From: Pleurotus djamor | Lineage: Eukaryota > Basidiomycota > Agaricomycetes > Agaricales > Pleurotaceae | Length of the DNA stretch: 64,000 nucleotides | Direction: 5' to 3' | Assembly (NCBI GenBank): GCA_029747585.1 | Contig: JAPEVF010000209.1 | Coordinates: 1 to 64,000, forward strand | Shown here: piece by piece, positions 48,114 to 59,423 of the stretch | How positions within the stretch are numbered: position 1 is the first letter of the stretch | How the letters are laid out: each line of letters opens with the position of its first letter | The notes under the pieces: model-generated | What the model saw: only the letters and a program-made list of their open reading frames with translations | Told to the model about the DNA's origin: nothing | Databases searched by the model: none | Translations under genes and position numbers: made by a program

Positions 48114-49773
48114 CTACCTCTCATTCGACCGCGATAGTACGCGTCGCTCCCCGTCCTCAACTGCTTGCTGGAACAATGGAGCTAGTTGGCGTACTCTCTC
48201 CCACTGGACATGATCAGAGGAGCGAAGACGTCGTCGGGCCCGTAAAGTGGCAGAGTGACCGGTGAATTGGATTTCACAGTTTTGAGGGAGGATATGGCCA
48301 AGGTAGAACGCAACTGGCGCGAGATCTTTCTCAGCAAGTGTTGACCGTCCGACATCAAAGGTCTTGAGGCACATGAAGTTGGCCACTGGGTCGGATTTTG
48401 GAAGGTCGGACGAAGACGTGTTTACATAGAGGCCAAGGGAAGAGAGGGAAGGACAAGCGGAGACGATAGATGATAGGCATGATATGGGTAATGCAGATTC
48501 CGGGGCATCAAGGCCAGGCGCCGCTGGATTGAGATGTAGGATTGAAAGGCAGTTGAGGGGTTCAAGCAGCTTTAAGATATTGGATTCGTCAAGGAGGAAG
48601 GGTCGATCGTGGACAAGATGAAGTTCGCGAAGATATCTGCATGCGCGAAGAGGTTTCAAGTCCTCAAAATCGATCTGTGGCCCTGCTGGAACGGTTATAC
48701 GGGGTACCGCGGGGCTGGAAAGTTTAAGAACCGTAAGACGAGGGCAGGAATTTCCAATGATTGCGAGGAGTTGCCTCATTTCTTCTCGGGTAGCTGAGTG
48801 TATTGCATCAAGTTGGAGTGTTTCGAGTGAAGTAGGTCGAAAGGCTTGACTCAAACAGGCGGTCGCTCGAGGATAAGTTATCCATAAAGATAGCTTTTTC
48901 AACGCGGGGAAGCTTGACGCGGTTAAGCCGGTTGAAAAGAGGGGTTCATCGAGGCCTTCGTATGGTTCCGGAGATTTGATGTACTCAACATCGAGCGTGT
49001 GTAAGTTAGGCAGTTCTGAGACGGCTTTGGTGATGCCATCCCTGACCCATGCTGGAGGGAGGGCTAGGTAGGACAGCCTCTTCAACTCCCGAAACGTCAA
49101 GGCAGATTCGGTCTGGATTTTGTCGACCACAGAAGGTTCGTCATAAAAATCGATGGAAAGCCTTTGAAGGTGCGGCATCTTGTACCGTATGAGGCTGAAG
49201 AGTTGATCCCCATCGATATACATGCCGTCCTCCTCGCATGGCCAGTGTGGCGACACACTGAGGGATGTGACACTTGCGTGCGCGAATAGTTGGACCACAA
49301 TGGTGACGGCGGGGATTGAAAGCGTACGAAGATTCGGCAAGAAGTCCACCCGATTGCGAGTGACGGCAATTTCGTTGTAAAGAGACCTAGTAAAACCCAT
49401 TGAGGGTGACCAAAGGTTAAGCGACTTGATTCTCCACGCGTAACGGTCGAACCGTATCCAATCCTCAGGTGTGAGCGGTCGCGTGAAGCAAGTCTAAGTC
49501 ACGCAAAGCAAGAATACACTTATAAGTGACATTGCAACCTGAATTAAAGGTCATACGCACAGGTTCATCCTCTCCTGGTGTTCTGAGGGGAGCAAGGAGG
49601 CGGTAAAGACGAGCAGGCTCGTTTACAACCCTCCATTCGATATTGAAGACTTCATTCGACCATAGTTTGCATACCAGGAGGTATTGGCCGTTATCTTTGG
49701 TGGTCGAGAAGCAGAAAACGCGTGATAAGAGTTCCGGGACGCGCGCGAAGTGAGTGGTCGCGGATGAAGCCAT
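48114..49773 (-). CDS. F-box/LRR-like protein J (subgroup 2)
   Basis: Exons 49773-49561 and 49493-48114 give 530 residues. The F-box is VPELLSRVFCFSTTKDNGQY then LLVCKLWSNEVFNIEW; exon 2 begins TCFTRPLTPEDWIRFDRYAW. The LRR-like region has LNCLSILHLNPAAPGL and PSLSSLGLYVNTSS. The intron is 67 bases, phase 0, GTGCGT...TAG. It is closely related to I and D; order and orientation indicate tandem duplication. Confidence 0.82.
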
Positions 49774-50047
49774 GGAAAGCGACACAGCCACCAGAGTAAG
49801 CGTGAAACCCGCCTGGGCAGGTGTTGGGCTATTTACTTTACATAAATGTACAATTTCAAAGGAGAATGCGCTCAAGTGCCTGTTGTACATACTGAAATAC
49901 ATGCGATACTTACTGAAGATGACATTCTGTTCTACACGGTGACGAGGAGTTGACTGGGAGTTGACCACAAAGAAAAGAAAGAAATAGTAAAAAGCATATG
50001 AAGAGAGCAAAAGAGAGACGTCTAAACTTGTTCAAATTTCGTCGTCT

Positions 50048-51689
50048 TCACCATCTCTGGCGCGCTCGAACACGGTCTTGTCCGTCTTCAAGCGTCTGTA
50101 TGAACGCAGGGACCAGAGAAAAAGCCTGCTGCCAAGGCTCGAACATCGGGTTCATGGCATTCTCATGCGCGTGATGGATGGTACACCACTTCGGGAGGAG
50201 GTGTCCCAGGTACGTCGCAGTGGGTATGATGGCATTGCCTGCCAAAGGTGACTTGCCGACGGAAAGCAGGCGAAGTCGTCGGAACCCGAGCCCTTCATCT
50301 CGTGTGGGGATCCCCTCATGCGACGTATCCATGAACAAGGAGAGTTCCTCGAGGAATGGCAAAGAGTCGGCAAATATCGAGAGACATGATATGTGGAGTG
50401 ACGATAAAGCCGAACTTGGCTGGAAGCACATGCTCAAGTGGGAGATCGCTGGGTTGGGGTTGAGCGAAAGCTTGGTGAGGAAGGGCAGTCCTTCAACGAT
50501 GGAATAGATGTCGTCTTTGGTGAGTTGGAATTGGAGAGGGTGTGTGAGGACGAGCTTCTCCAAGAGTTTGCACGAGAGAAGCGGTCGAAAAGAGTCGAAG
50601 GTAAAAGAGCTCATTGGGTCTGACGGGTTACTCGATGCGGGCAGCGACGAAGCCTTGAGGACAAATGTCTTGAGGTGAGGGAGTCCGCTACGCACCACAC
50701 TAAGAAGGTGGGAGTAGTCACAGACTGACTCATGTGTCTTGGACACGAGTCGGAGCGATGAAATATCTCTTCTTTGTCGATCGAAGAATGCGATGGCATG
50801 ACGGAACGTCATAACAAGCGACAACGCGTCAAGCGAGGGGAAATTATCCGACCCCAGCTGCGACAATGTCAACCCCGACGATGCGCCAAACGTATTCCCA
50901 TCCAAGGACAGAGCATCGAGCTCAGCCAAGTCCGGCAAGTCTGAAAGGACTGCGCAGACCGGGGCGGTAAGCCAGTTCGGCGTGATGGTCAGCGATCTCA
51001 ACTTCCGGGTCCTGGAAAATACTGAAATCAGGACGGATTCGAGTTCTTTAAAGTCGGCTTCCGTGTGGGGGTTTGGGAGATTGATGTACAGCTGGTGCAG
51101 GGAGGTCATCCTCATCGGGATGTTATACAACGCGAGGAAGCCAGCGCGAGCACCGTGCCGAGTGTAGTCCCTCCCGTGTAATACAAGGTGGACGACGGAT
51201 GAATGGCCGAATAGTTGGAGAATGTTGGGATCGCCGAAGCAATATATACGGCGCACGTTCGGTAAGAGCGCGAGTCGTTGTCGACTGATGCCGATTTCGT
51301 AGTAAACCGACGATTTGAAATACCCTGGCCAGTTGATTGTGTTGAGCTCCCTGACTCTCCATGCATAACGGTCAAACTTCTCCCAATCGCTTGGGCGCAG
51401 CGAACGCGAGAATGCCTTGGTATCGCAGTACTCAGAAGGTGAAGGGGGACTTGAAACGATAACATAAACGTACATGTAGTCCTTTCGCGTCCTTCAACAA
51501 AGGTGCTAGCAACTTGAAAAGGCGCAAAGGATGGTCTACGACGCTCCATTCAGCATTCAGGACTTCGTTAGACCATAGTTTGCATACGACAAGGTTGGAC
51601 GTGAGGTTGTCCTTGGTCGATGGATACTGAAGGACCTTGGACATGAGCTCGGGATTGGTCGAAACGCGCATCGAAGCATGGTTCGACAT
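50048..51689 (-). CDS. F-box/LRR-like protein K (subgroup 4)
   Basis: Exons 51689-51474 and 51415-50048 give 527 residues. The F-box is NPELMSKVLQYPSTKDNLTS then NLVVCKLWSNEVLNAEW; exon 2 starts AFSRSLRPSDWEKFDRYAWR. The acceptor before exon 2 is AAG (51416-51418), inferred because it places FSR at the same position as in all ten relatives. K is the most divergent of the set. LRR-like segments include CKLLEKLVLTHPLQFQL and LPFLEELSLFMDTS. It heads the four-gene minus-strand array. Confidence 0.8.
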
Positions 51690-52257
51690 GACCGTCCGCG
51701 ACCAAACGCGCCTGGTCGCTGCGGTGACTCCTGCAGAAGCACAAAGAAGAGCAAAGAAGCCGTTTCTGGTTCGGGACCGAAGAAATCAGGAGATAACAGG
51801 AGCTCAGGAGAATCCTTGGAGGACGCGTTTCTTGGTGGATGCTTTATGTACGAGAATACGGGAGTGAAGTGGCTTCCCTAGATGTCTACTCTGTATTAGT
51901 AGATTTCTCAGTCTGTAAACGAATAAATTACCGTTGGGTCCAGAGATTTTTGTCTTCTTCCGCTGTTGGAGCCCTCTCGAGATGTAAGTACACCATGATC
52001 CATGTACAGAGCATTTCCAAGCATCTGTGATACTTCGAGTATACGAAAGTGGAAGAACTTTGTACAAAATCATGAGAAGTTTCTAAGGATGATGGACAAG
52101 AGTTTGAAGCGTTCCAAAGATAAAGTAAATATTGGGAAGTTGACTCTGCGCATGCGGCCTGTGTTCTAGCAATTGATTACGAGGAGCTACGTATCGACGC
52201 TTGCCATCAGTGAAAGTGCTACCACAGAGCTACAGAGCTTTTCATAAAAGTCACTAC
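51690..52257. other. intergenic, F-box K and pectate lyase
   Basis: 5' region of F-box K and 3' region of the pectate lyase. No gene seen; short frames only. Confidence 0.4.
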
Positions 52258-54039
52258 CTAGTTGTGCTGACCGGATTCCTTCAGTACGTACTCCAACACC
52301 TCGTCTGGACCTGAAAAGGATCGAGGGTTATGCTGCTCAAACCCCTCGCAGGTCAGCACGACAGCCCCCGCGACAGCAGTTCCCGACTGGACAACGAAAT
52401 CAACTGTCTGCCCAGCAATATGGGTAAGGTTCAGCGGAATAGCGCCGTTGAGCGTGGAAGGGAAATTGGGTGTACTCTCCCGGATGCACAACTTGGCTGG
52501 TATATCGGATCGCGTGGCTTCGCTGATGGAAAAGATTCGAGATGTATCGTTAGGGAATTCGCCGTCTTGAAGGAAGACATTTTCTTGAACTTGAACGCGG
52601 GATTGATTGTATATCCCTAGGTGATACTGGAAGACTGCATCCAAGGGTACGTCGTCCAAAGAGCTTCTACGGGTGACCTCTGAGGTCTCGAAGCGGGGCT
52701 TCTTGTCATTGCGGTTCTCAAAGATATTCGAGAGGATGTCGAATGTGCCGAACCTCATAAGCGGGTTTCTGGAGGCGGAGCCGTTGAAGTGGTTTCCAAA
52801 GATGGTGAAGTGCATCTTTCCAAGATCGCGGTCGGCCTCTTTCGAGCCTCCTCCTAGTAGAAGCGACTTGTGGTGATTGCGGACAATGTTGTGAGAGAAG
52901 GTAACGTTGTCGGTACCGTCCTCGCAGTCAAACAGGCCTAATCCGCGATCGCAGTTGTGAGAAACAGCGGGGCTGGGGACAGGGTGTATACTCACCATCA
53001 AAACGATCAACCTGAAAGTCTCTTCAGCTGAAGAACCAATGTGAACAATTGCTCGACGTACCTGCCATCCCGGTGCAATGATTTCTGGTTCAACATACTC
53101 ACCACTGATCTGATCTTGCAGCTCACAGCCGTCGACCCAGACATTGGTCGCAGTCACCAACCCAACGGCGTCGTACCTGAAAAGCACGAGTATTCAGCAA
53201 ACCAGGTTACCCAGCATCCCCTGGTGGTAGAATTTGATAAACACCTACAGCGCGTTCCACGAAGAAGGAAAGGTCTCCGGAGAAGGAAAGCAATCCTGTG
53301 GCGGCACCAACTTCAAATTACGGATCCAAACATTATTGACCGAAGACAGATACAAGTTGATCCCATCCAACGTAGCATGTTCGTCTAGCCCAATCAAGGA
53401 GGTATTGTTCGTCAGCCTGAACCCAACTTGAGCTTTCTGAGTGGCCGAGACCACAGGACGATATCCGTTCTGGTGTCCGAGGAGGGTACGATATTCAGTC
53501 GCATTGCGGCCTTCGAATGTCGTATTGGCGGCAGCAGCTTCGGTGACGAGCGCGAGATAGGTACTGTTTAGGCTCAGGAGGTAGAGTTCGAAATTGAATC
53601 CATGAACAGCAGAGCCAGGGGATCCAGTCATGTCGATGTATGATTGACAAGTTGCCAGCGTTCCTACGAGCAAGACGGTCTCATAAACATTATGCCAAGG
53701 ATTATATGAAGCCAGAGGAAGCGCATTACCATTCGCCATCTGGTTTCCCTGGATAGTTCCATTCACATATATCGTCTTGGCGAACGGTAAAGCCAAGGCC
53801 TCACGAAGCTCAGATGCGTTGGACACAACATATGTTGCCGTCGTGTTTGTCGAGCCTCCTGTAGATAGCGCAGCATATCCAAAAGGCTGGCGCGTCAGAT
53901 TAGGAGGAGTTCCTGCATCGAAGTTAGAAGGTTCAGTGGCCGGATAAAGAGTGATTGTGGGTCAAGGCGACATACCTTGGAACACCGTCAACGCTGAGGC
54001 AACAAAAGGTAGCGAAAGGATGAGGGCGAGAGTCTTCAT
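52258..54039 (-). CDS. secreted pectate lyase, polysaccharide lyase family 1
   Basis: Five exons (54039-53976, 53912-53249, 53176-53062, 53011-52996, 52937-52258) give 512 residues. A signal peptide (MKTLALILSLPFVASAL) begins the protein. PL1 features: TNTSLIGL..., NVWIRNL, TNVWVDGCEL and DGTDNVTFSHNIVRNHHKS (calcium-site strands), and SRNPLMRFG, which matches the RxPxxR motif holding the catalytic arginine. Pectate lyases cleave polygalacturonate by beta-elimination using calcium, outside the cell, and act in plant cell-wall breakdown. Exon 4 is only 16 bases (VDRFDG). The N-terminal part contains an additional roughly 100-residue Asn/Thr-rich stretch with several glycosylation sites. Longer than typical bacterial PL1. 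Confidence 0.87.
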
Positions 54040-54567
54040 GGTCACCCTGGTCACCCCATGCTTCCTCTGGGTTGACAGACATATGTATTCTTTTATAAAA
54101 GTAGAACGGACCGCTCGACGGACCGAACCTTTGAATTACGGAGAAACCACTCAAGTCCAGTTGGGAGTGGAGGAAGCCAGTCAACGTCGACGTCACATGC
54201 CTCAGATGGGGCGAAGACATCCATCCCTGATCAAGGAAGTACGCGGGTCAGTAGCAGTATATCCGCGGAGGTTCTAGACACTCATGACAGGTTGCGCCAT
54301 GGCGCACAGGAAGGCACTCTGTCGTAAACCTTCGATCATGATCGCGAAGATCGGTCCTATTTAAATGAACGCGATCGTGAGCAGTCAGCCACAGTGGCAG
54401 GAAAAGGAGGAAGCATCGGACTGAAGAGGAGATCGAAACGCGGTAGGAAATGGTGCGAAGGATATTGAATAAAAATAGTCAGAATAATAGGGCAAGTGTA
54501 GATATGTGCTGTTGATTAGCGTGTATAATTCGTCTGTTTGCATTATGGGGGGTATAGGGTATGATGT
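54040..54567. other. intergenic, pectate lyase promoter
   Basis: On the minus strand a TATA-like TATAAAAG lies at about 54092-54099, roughly 55 bases upstream of the pectate lyase ATG. No gene seen. Confidence 0.4.
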
Positions 54568-56745
54568 TCAAGGCCAAGATTTCACTCCCCAGCCAAGGAG
54601 GTCGAACGTGATGGGCATAACCCCACACGAGATGATCGCAATGCCTGCGTAGACGATCATCTTCGTAATAACTGCAAACCGTACGGGTTAGTATCCAATC
54701 ATCCATGACAAGCAAGGAGGAAACATACCATCAGCGTCATAATGCTTGACCGGCTCTCCGAATTTATCTTTGACTTCTCGTTCACCGTCCCTCTCATCCA
54801 ACCCATCTCCGTGCAGGCCAAGGGGCGAAGGCAATGAAACCTTCTCCCCATCCTCTCCACCACCGTTACTCACAGCATTGAACCTCACCCTTACACCTTC
54901 ACCACCCTCGCCACGGGTACTTCCGTTCGCAGGCTTTCCATTAGCACCAGTCCCTTGCTCTTCGCCAATTTCCACCATGGCGGGTAAATCAATGACACTA
55001 GGAACTGCCCTTCCAAGAGCATCACCACCGCCATGTACACCTGAGAATTCCGATGGCACACTGGTATAGTCGGTAGCAGGCGTGTAGAAACGTCGGTTGG
55101 GGAGCGAGACGAGCCGCGAGAGGAATCGGAAGATTGGCGGGAGCATAACGTGGAGGAGGGATTTGGCGAGGAGACGCCACATGAAAATCGCGAGGATACC
55201 TGAGATGCAATTAGGGTGGGCATAAAAGACGCAAGGGGGCAATAGGTGCTTACCTACGACGACCTTGACGAAAGCTACACTCCACCAGATCAAGGCTTCT
55301 CCAACATTGATGTCGACGGCAACCCAAACGTTGTCGATATGGTCAAACATCCAGCCGCTGCCGGGCATCACGCTATGAGTGTGGAACGTCGATGTCTTCC
55401 AGTCTCGCATAGTCCAACGAGCGGTAAGACACCCGAAGACAACACTGATAAAGGCGATAGCGTCCTCAAAGCAGGGGCAATCATCGACGGGTTGAGGGTG
55501 TTGATTGACGGATAGGAAAAACAAAGGCATGAGCACCAGGGGGAACTTGTAAGACCCATGAGTGATCAAGTATTCCAGCCGTTCTCCAAGACGAAGCCCT
55601 GCGAAGAGGTAGACGAGGTGATCACCTATATCAACTAACATCAGCAAACGGTCCACGCTAAGGGAGAAGGGACTCACCAGACTCTGTTGAAGCACCGACA
55701 CGGGCAACACTAGCCAGCTGAGCGAGTATAGAACCCGAAGGGAGCAACAACTTGAACCCGGGAAATGAGGTCTGTGCCCACCAGATACTCGCGCCAAGGA
55801 GGGACCCCGCGATACAATCAATGAATGAATGCATGGCGGTATAAATACGTCCGAAGACGATAGAAAATGCGTAGAGTCCAAGAAGCGCGGTCGACCCCAC
55901 ATACGCCGAGTGGGAGAGGAAGGGTTCGGCTTCCGGAGATGGTGGCGTGGCGAGGCGGTGGACTATGGCGTAGAAGAAGAGGGCCATGGAGACGCTGTTC
56001 GTTGAGTGGGTTGAAGGGAAGCCGTACTCGAGGTGGTGCGTCCCGATAGCTGCTTAGGAGTCAGTCATTTAGCTGATAAGAAACATGGCGACGAACTTAC
56101 TGAGTCTTGTTACCGGAGGCGCAAAGGGACGGGGCGAGCAGATCAAGTCCTTGATAAACGACGAAAAGTAAACTCCAGCGGCCAAAACGGTGACAAGCCT
56201 GGCACACGAGATCAGTATCAGGACGAGGTTTTGTATGTCCCCTCCTCAGAACTTACTCGATGCCCAGCTCATCATAGCCGAAGAAAAACATGATTGGTAG
56301 CATAATCATGAAAAACGTATGCGTCCCAAGCGATGAAGTATACACAAAGTAGGCATCAAGCCATGGGGCACGAATATAGTCCTGACATNAAAAAAGTTGA
56401 TAATCATGACGACGCTGCAAGTACAACGTATCTCACCTGGATAGTGGCAATAACATCCGACTCCCAGCGCACATTCTTGATGATTTGCCGCCGTATAGCG
56501 GCTCTCCACCACGGCAGCGTCGTCTCATACACATCTGTGGACTTGAGCCCAGGCAGATCATTGCTACCGACCCAGGTCAGCTCCTTTTCCTGCTTGTCGT
56601 CCTCCAGCTCAGCCATTGAAGATGGAGGTCTCAAGCGAGAAATGGGGGCTGGAGATGATTCCCTTGAAGAGGCCACTGAAGAAGCAGGTGATAGAGTAAA
56701 CCGTGGTCGTCCAGAATCATCATGATCATTGTTTCGTGAGGTCAT
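54568..56745 (-). CDS. sphingoid-base 1-phosphate phosphatase-like (PAP2 family)
   Basis: Seven exons (56745-56437, 56381-56257, 56198-56101, 56049-55678, 55625-55254, 55199-54729, 54671-54568) give 616 residues. PAP2 motifs: C1 KDLICSPRPF (K.6RP), C2 GFPSTHSTNS, C3 FGRIYTAMHSFIDCIAG. The arrangement and the PSTHS form match dihydrosphingosine/sphingosine-1-phosphate phosphatases such as yeast Lcb3/Ysr3, which dephosphorylate long-chain base phosphates in the ER membrane. C3 has Gly where the family normally has Ser before Arg. Six or more hydrophobic helices follow; a roughly 150-residue hydrophilic insert (55.0-54.75 kb) precedes a last helix. An upstream in-frame ATG at 56889 would add 48 residues. 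An n at 56389 is in an intron. Confidence 0.82.
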
Positions 56746-57334
56746 TGAGTGGTCCGGGTTAAGAGACAAGTAGGGAGAGAATGTCGCTGGCCGTGAACGA
56801 TATCGTTCGTTAGGTAGATAGGTTATTGTCGCCCGCTCTGGATATGAACGTTCTGTGGGAGAGCCGGCGGGTCCAAGCCTGTCCCCCAACTTTGCGGAAA
56901 AATCAAACTTGTGTCCTAAGCGCCCAAGCGAGTGCTAGTGACCCTGATTCATGAAACATCTTCAAGATGCCGTCACTGCCATCAAAAAACCTTCTCTTCG
57001 AGGTTCGTCCATATCATCACCTTGTCATTGAAAGTCTGAAGCGTTCTGCCTATCGGAAGTTGAACGACGATTGCTGAAAAGACACACTTGAAAATCTTTG
57101 CTGTCGGTCAATCTACCCCAAGCCGACGCGTATGATGGGACCCCGGACAACTAGAGCTGGGTACATCATTGGTTGCATCAAGCATAAGCTAGAAACCAAC
57201 GTCTATGTTGAGAGGATGCCTCTACATCAAGTTCTTCTGTAGCTGGGATGCCCACATATAGTGCGCTGAATCTGCTATCTTTACATAGCGTGCCTTCTCA
57301 CAGCATAGCCGCATATCTCTTCCACGCAGTCCAG
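56746..57334. other. intergenic upstream of phosphatase and tRNA
   Basis: Upstream region of the phosphatase (minus) and the tRNA gene (+). No other gene supported. Confidence 0.4.
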
Positions 57335-57416
57335 GGCGCTATAGCCAAGTGGTTACGGCGACAGATTAGAAATCTGTTCCTCTTTGAGGGCGCAGGTTCA
57401 AATCCTGCTGGCGTCG
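57335..57416 (+). tRNA. tRNA-Ser (AGA)
   Basis: An 82-base cloverleaf with a long class II variable arm (CCTC TTT GAGG). The acceptor stem is GGCGCTA with TGGCGTC; the anticodon stem-loop ACAGA-TTAGAAA-TCTGT shows AGA at 57368-57370. The A box (TAGCCAAGTGG) and B box (GGTTCAAATCC) match polymerase III promoters. No intron. The layout parallels yeast tRNA-Ser(AGA). CCA is not encoded, as expected in eukaryotes. Confidence 0.93.
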
Positions 57417-57449
57417 CTCAATGGGTAGATATTTGGTTGATATCTTCTG

Positions 57450-57454
57450 TTTTT
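57450..57454 (+). terminator. polymerase III T-run terminator
   Basis: Five consecutive T, 33 bases after the tRNA 3' end, the first run long enough to stop RNA polymerase III. Confidence 0.6.
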
Positions 57455-57796
57455 ACTTTGTTTGCAGGCAGTGTTCTCTCCAACCATAGAACTAAGCCAA
57501 CCTTACGTACAACACTACGGATCGTCGAGGTTACAGTTTCTGTTACTCCACTCCAAATGGCGTACAATGTCGACCGCATGGCTTCGGCCACGCCGCTCAT
57601 TTGTGTGAGTCGAATAGCCTTTACAGAGTAATGAAAGATGCCACCCTGCTCAGCGTGTGGGATCCCACCGGTGACGACTCAAGAGCTTAAGATTTCAATG
57701 ATGATTCAGCTCGTACACGGACCCACATTGTCGGTCAACCCTCTGTAAGCTCTGTTATATACGAGTACCCTCGACCCACTCTGAAATCCAACAGCC
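57455..57796. other. promoter region of the Old Yellow Enzyme gene
   Basis: No gene seen. A TATA-like word (TTATATACGAG) lies at about 57752, 45 bases before the ATG. Confidence 0.4.
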
Positions 57797-59113
57797 ATGG
57801 CTGCCCCTTCTCCAAAGCTCTTCCAGCCCATCACTCTCGGTTCATTGCAATTGAATCATCGCATCGTCTTAGCACCTCTGACGCGTGTTAGAGCTGATTC
57901 AAATCATGTTCCAGCTCCCACTATCGTTCGGGATTACTATGCCCAACGGGCGAGTACGCCTGGTACGCTGTTAATCACCGAGGGGACTTTCATCGCCCAC
58001 AAGGCAGCTGGGTATACCAACGTCCCTGGAATATGGAGTGATGCGCAGATCGCTGCTTGGAAAGAGGCGAGTATACTTATCATTTGGGGACGTCGTTGTG
58101 GTATTAATAAGGCCATATCTTTTCTTTTCTTAGATAACTGATGCGGTCCACGCAAAGGGAAGCTATATTTTCATGCAACTCTGGTCCCTAGGAAGCTGCG
58201 CAGATCCGGACACATTGGCTTCTGAGGATCCTTCGCTTCCTTATGTCTGCATCTCTTCCCCTCCCTCTTCGAAGGCCGACAAACCAACTCCCCGTCCTCT
58301 CACTGTCGAGGAACTCAAAGAATATGCCCAACTCCACGCTACTGCAGCCTCCAACGCGGTTTTCAAAGCCGGGTTCGATGGTGTCGAAATCCATAGCGCG
58401 AATGGGTATCTCCTTGACCAGAGTCTGCAGGACATCACGAACCAGAGGACAGATGAGTATGGAGGGAGCGTAGAGAATAGAACGAGGTTTGTGAAGGAGG
58501 TCGTTGACGCCGTTGTGAACGCTGTTGGTGCCGAAAGGACGGCTATTCGATTCAGTCCTTGGAGTCAATTCAATGGTAAGCACTTCCCACCTCTTCGAAG
58601 CTTCGAGTATTCACGTTCTCTTGTGTTCAAGGTATGGGAATGAAAGACCCTGTCCCGACGTTCAGCCATATCACGACTCACTTAGCATCGAAGTACCCTT
58701 CATTTGCTTATCTTCACGTCGTGGAGCCCCGTATCATCGGTAATGACGATATAGACTCGGCTAAAATCCCTGGTGGTGCTTCCAACGACTTCATTCGTGA
58801 AATATGGAAGGGTGAAGGTAGGAGATATGTTTCTGCCGGTGGATATGTCAGAGAAACGGGAATACAATATGCTGAAGAACATGATGGTCATTTGATTGCT
58901 TACGGACGCTGGTTCATATCGAACGTAAGTCAATGAATGACATTTTGCGTTCCGCTGCTGAAGTTTCCAAACCATCTATTATTATAGCCTGATCTTCCCG
59001 TACGCTTCATGAAGAATCTTAAGCTCACTCCCTATGAGCGACCCAAGTTCTATCTTGCCGGAAATACAACAAGCGAGTCTTACAGTGATTATCCGTTCGC
59101 CGACGAGGCTTAG
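57797..59113 (+). CDS. Old Yellow Enzyme family NADPH:flavin oxidoreductase
   Basis: Four exons (57797-58066, 58134-58575, 58632-58924, 58988-59113) give 376 residues. FMN-dependent alkene reductases of this family reduce activated double bonds. Motifs: LFQPITLGSLQLNHRIVLAP at the N-terminus, YIFMQLWSLG, the substrate-anion pair in VEIHSANGYLLDQSLQD, the NQRTDEYGGSVENR barrel loop, and GMGMKDPVPTF. Two splice sites are unusual: intron 1 begins with GC (58067), and exon 3 needs an AAG acceptor (58629-58631). Both are dictated by frame and by conserved residues (AWKEITDAVHAKG, FNGMGM). Probably cytosolic. Confidence 0.9.
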
Positions 59114-59423
59114 ATATAGAGATTACTACTCAACCCATGATGTACGACTCTTGATTACCGTACTTAGAATAGGCATGTTTGACTGATCACGCCCGCGCAT
59201 GCCTCCCACCACCCAAGTCCAGTGGGAAAGGACATTGCCCAGAGTTGAGGGTAGGTATAGAGAGGGGAGTATAGAAACCAGGGTGAATCGGTCCTCATCA
59301 CCGTTGAATGGTCCAAAACTATGATAAAGCAGATCTAGACGAGCCCAGTGCGAGAGCTTGTTGACCCCCTTCCAACCTTCTATTTTACAATGAAATCCAT
59401 GTATCGATAGCAAATCGTAACCA

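Noticed and set aside
56746..56889. N-terminal extension of the PAP2 phosphatase from the ATG at 56889
   Set aside because: In frame but of poor complexity and unsupported by motif; kept only as an alternative start.
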